Source: Adiantum capillus-veneris (Eukaryota > Streptophyta > Polypodiopsida > Polypodiales > Pteridaceae). Taken from it: a DNA stretch of 64,000 bases. Below the pieces are notes generated by a model that saw nothing but the letters and a program-made list of their open reading frames with translations, had not been told where the DNA came from and did not search any database. Of this stretch, positions 61,536-64,000 are shown piece by piece (the first letter of the stretch is position 1; each line of letters starts with the position of its first letter). The translations under genes were made by a program, and so were the position numbers. The DNA lies in assembly GCA_014529385.2 (NCBI GenBank), contig CM043960.1:70373410-70437409 (forward strand), in the 5' to 3' direction.

Positions 61536-61880
61536 TCACGTTCTCCCGGGCTTAGTCGCTAGCTGCTCTAGCACATGCGTGCTCACTTTCTCCGATTTTA
61601 GTGAGCTTTGGCGAGCGTTCGCAGGTCGACAAAATTTTTGGGTAAGCTCAAAGAGCTTGGTCTGCTCAGAATTTTGATTTGGGCACATTTCGGCCTCCGT
61701 TTCCACTACAGGCAGTACTGCACAGGCTATTTCGTCATTTTGTGCAGAATTTCTGTCAGTGCCGTTTTCTGCATAACAGGTGCCTTATAGTCTTCTACGG
61801 TTTGTGCTATATAGCACAGGTTGTTCCCGCTCCATTTCTCCTATTTTCGGGCAATTTTCACATCAGGTGCAGCATTTACC

Positions 61881-62753
61881 ATGGCTGACAACAACAACAC
61901 AGATGTGTTCAAGATGTTTGTTGCTGAGGACAGGTTGGATGGGGACAACTACCCTATGTGGGCTCATATGATGCAACATGTTCTTGTGTCAAAGGGTGTC
62001 TGGAAAATTGTGCAGGGCATTGATGTACGTCCTGGTTCTGAGGATGTAGGCGATGTTGAGGATGTTGCAGGTCTTGCTGCAAAGATTGCAGCTGTTAGAG
62101 TTGTTTTGCCTACGGCAGAACAAGCTCGTTGGGATGTTAAGGATGCGCAGGCTCATGCATTGATTGCGTTGTCTGTGAAGCGCACCATTGTTCCTCACAT
62201 CCGTTCAGCAAAATCTGCAAAACAGGCTTGGGATATTCTAGCAGGTCTTTATGCAAGCTGCAATGAGGCTAAAATTGCTTTGCTGCGTAAAGAGTTGGAG
62301 TCGAAGATTATGCATGAGGAAGATGATATGGACACTTTCCTTGCTAGTGTCAAGGATATCAATGAGCAACTTATTTCTGCAGGTGAAGTTATTTCAGACA
62401 GTTCCCTTGTGCAGACTGTTCTTGATGCCTTACAGGATTCTTACCAGACTTTTGCTAGGACTTATGACCCAAGGAATCCAGAAGTTGTCAAGTTTGATGC
62501 ATTATGCACATTGTTGTTGCTGCAAGAGTCACTGTCTGGAAAAAACAGGACCAGACAACGTGCAGTTGAACAGGCTTTTATTGCTTCTCAAAGAAAGGGT
62601 GGTAACAGCAATGCAACCACTTCTTATGGTTCTGCTGCGAGTGGCAAAAATTATGTTCCTAATGCTTCTGTTGGCAGCAATTCTTCTAGAAATTCTGGTG
62701 ATAAGGGCAAAAGAAGATGCGTTGCCATTATTGTAAAGCTAATGATCACTTGA
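61881..62753 (+). CDS. gag: C4 gag
   Basis: The start is MADNNNTDVFKMFVAEDRLD at 61881; an in-frame Met at 61821 would lie in the leader. The Retrotran_gag/UBN2 pattern is clear: LDGDNYPMWAHMMQHVLV near the start, then ALIALSVKRTIVPHI, AKQAWDILAGLYAS, LLRKELESKIMHEE and VLDALQDSYQTFA. A Ser/Asn-rich stretch follows. The frame then slips one base at about 62712, just before the zinc knuckle CHYCKANDHLIKSC, which is read only in the next ORF. The frame is otherwise fully open, so this is the youngest-looking coding sequence in the right half. Confidence 0.85.
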   Translation: MADNNNTDVFKMFVAEDRLDGDNYPMWAHMMQHVLVSKGVWKIVQGIDVRPGSEDVGDVEDVAGLAAKIAAVRVVLPTAEQARWDVKDAQAHALIALSVKRTIVPHIRSAKSAKQAWDILAGLYASCNEAKIALLRKELESKIMHEEDDMDTFLASVKDINEQLISAGEVISDSSLVQTVLDALQDSYQTFARTYDPRNPEVVKFDALCTLLLLQESLSGKNRTRQRAVEQAFIASQRKGGNSNATTSYGSAASGKNYVPNASVGSNSSRNSGDKGKRRCVAIIVKLMIT

Positions 62754-63409
62754 TCAAGTCTTGTCCTAAGTTGAAGGCCAAAGAGGCTAAGAAGAAAGAG
62801 GGTGGTTCCATTGCAAATGCTGGTTCCACTACAAATGCAGCCATTGTTGAGTCTTCTGTGAAAGGAGACTGTGTTGCTGATGTTGATGCAGAATGGGCTT
62901 TTAGCGCAGAGTGCACTTACAATCCTGTTGTCCATGATGCATGCTTGTCAGTTGCTGCAGATTCACATGTGTGGTATTTCAACAGTGGTACTACAAAGCA
63001 CATTACCTCACATCGTGAATTGTTTACCTCTCTTGAGTCTGTCCCTCATGGGAATTCAGTCACTTGTGCCAACAACGCCTCTTATCCAGTTCAGGGAGTT
63101 GGAAAGATTGTGCTCACTGCTGCTAATGGCAGTTCCTTCACACTTGTTGATGCACTTTATGTACCTAGGATCAAGAAGAATCTCTTGTCTGTATCCGCAC
63201 TTGCTAGACTTGGACTTGTAGTCAAATTTGTGGATGACAGATGTACAGTTCATGATCTCAGTTTTGGTGACGAAATTGTTGCATCTGGCCTTTTGTGTCG
63301 TGGGCTGTATAAGCTCACTTTGTATGACAAGTGTGGACAAAATTTTGCAAATGCTGTTGCAGATTCAAGGGCTATTTCAGATGCAAAACTTTGGCATGCA
63401 CATTGTTGA
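62717..63409 (+). pseudogene. C4 zinc knuckle, protease and pre-integrase start
   Basis: A CX2CX4HX4C knuckle (CHYCKANDHLIKSC) lies at ~62723-62764. The protease has WYFNSGTTKHITSH, with Asn in place of the catalytic Asp of the usual DSG, then LVDALYVPRIKKNLLSVSAL, typical of copia protease ends. The last residues LWHAHC begin the pre-integrase (GAG_pre-integrs) motif and stop at a TGA at 63407. The Asp-to-Asn change and the frameshift from gag make it inactive. Confidence 0.82.
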
Positions 63410-63417
63410 GAGGCACA

Positions 63418-63780
63418 TGTTAGAAACTGACTCTGAATAGCTAAGTCGGATTTTGACTTATCGGATATTTACTGAGCTGTATTTTGCTAAGTCGGATGTA
63501 ATTGTATTTCAGTTGCAGTCTGCTGAATGTCTTGTGACTGGGTAGTTAAGTCGGATTTATCTATATAAGTGGGGAATGTATCTGCACACGAGGTATCTGT
63601 TCTCTGATATGAATGTGATGATGATGGTGCAGTGCAGCAACTATTCAGTGTATTTTCTGCTTACTCTGATATTTAGAGTAGTCATGTTTACTGTGTCTGA
63701 ATTGTTGTTAATGAAGTATGGTGGAGTAGATGGTTATTATTGCTGTGTATGATGTTCATGTGTTGACCTAACCCACAACA
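63418..63780 (+). repeat. 5' LTR of a further LTR retrotransposon
   Basis: It is 363 bp, TGTTAGAAAC...CCACAACA, with a TATA box TATATAAG at 63562-63569. A primer-site-like TTGGCGATCCTGCTGGG begins three bases after it, at 63784. It was inserted into C4. The left TSD would be GCACA; the right one is outside the window. Confidence 0.72.
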
Positions 63781-63826
63781 CATTTGGCGATCCTGCTGGG
63801 TTAACGTTTATTTTCAAGTAATGATG

Positions 63827-64000
63827 CATGTCAGAGGGAGACAGGAGAGTAGGAAGAGTGTACTACACAAGGGCTCAAGCACAGGCTGGAAACATTGATC
63901 CATTTAACTATGATCATGACAATCAGCAATCACCCGATGCTCAGGGGCAGCAACTTGTAGACCAAGGAGGGGTAGGATCAGGAGCAGCAGGAGAAGAGAG
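63827..64000 (+). CDS. Start of gag-like ORF, runs off the window
   Basis: MSEGDRRVGRVYYTRAQAQA opens at 63827, ~45 bp after the primer site, and stays open for 58 codons to the window end. Basic at first, then Gln/Gly-rich; position and composition fit a retrotransposon gag start. No domain is reached. Confidence 0.5.

Larger units (their letters stand above)
61293..63417 (+). mobile_element. Copia C4: 5' LTR, gag and protease, truncated
   Basis: A short 5' LTR and an initiator tRNA-Met primer site lead into gag and protease. The element is interrupted at the start of the pre-integrase domain (LWHAHC) by another LTR at 63418. Integrase, reverse transcriptase and the 3' LTR are not in the window. 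Confidence 0.78.

Overview
This is nuclear DNA of a land plant, almost certainly intergenic sequence from a large, repeat-rich genome. Evidence: Ty3/gypsy chromoviruses with C-terminal chromodomains, Ty1/copia elements primed by initiator tRNA-Met (TGGTATCAGAGC), very long (GA)n tracts, and broken pieces of plant genes (a BRI1-like receptor kinase, an m-type thioredoxin, a DUF7722-like protein). The species cannot be fixed from the sequence; a fern- or gymnosperm-sized genome is a guess. No intact ordinary housekeeping gene is visible.

Layout. 1-1.6 kb: unassigned. 1.6-4.24 kb: a minus-strand LTR element reduced to one LTR + primer site + LTR tail, flanked by the 5-bp duplication ACTCT. 4.24-6.8 kb: G-rich repeats and a dead minus-strand gypsy integrase. 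6.8-37.9 kb: a four-level nest that I could resolve from target-site duplications (TSDs). A copia-type gag (6823-7135, resuming at 37817) is split by chromovirus G1 (minus, 7136-37811, TSD ATGAG/TTGAG). G1 is split by L1, a 6.0-kb non-autonomous LTR element (minus, 9553-15558, TSD TATTC), which carries a host-gene-like ORF, and by chromovirus G2 (plus, 17038-37727, TSD ACTCC). The 5' LTR of G2 is split by T1 (plus, 17883-29478), a >11.5-kb gag-protease element that lacks reverse transcriptase and integrase. Its leader holds a 299-bp tandem repeat with a 20-bp palindrome. Also inside G2, antisense to it, lie two spliced, non-transposon-looking genes (A and B, 29757-32620).

37.9-43.6 kb: head-to-tail copia copies sharing one LTR. 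43.6-52.6 kb: decayed sequence with an 850-bp direct repeat, a 181-bp tandem duplication and microsatellites. 52.6-55.07 kb: a tandem array of ~550-bp units, each made of a copia RNase H end plus the first ~140 bp of its LTR. 55.07-59.36 kb: higher-order tandem repeats interleaved with (GA)n and (CA)n. 59.49-60.3 kb: adjacent same-strand fragments of thioredoxin m and a BRI1-like kinase. 61.3-63.4 kb: a copia element (5' LTR, gag, protease) cut by the 5' LTR and gag start of another LTR element that runs off the window.

The most unusual objects are T1 (palindromic leader array, second decayed protease-like domain, repeat-motif ORF3), the antisense gene pair in G2, the DUF7722-like passenger of L1, and the copia-end satellite.
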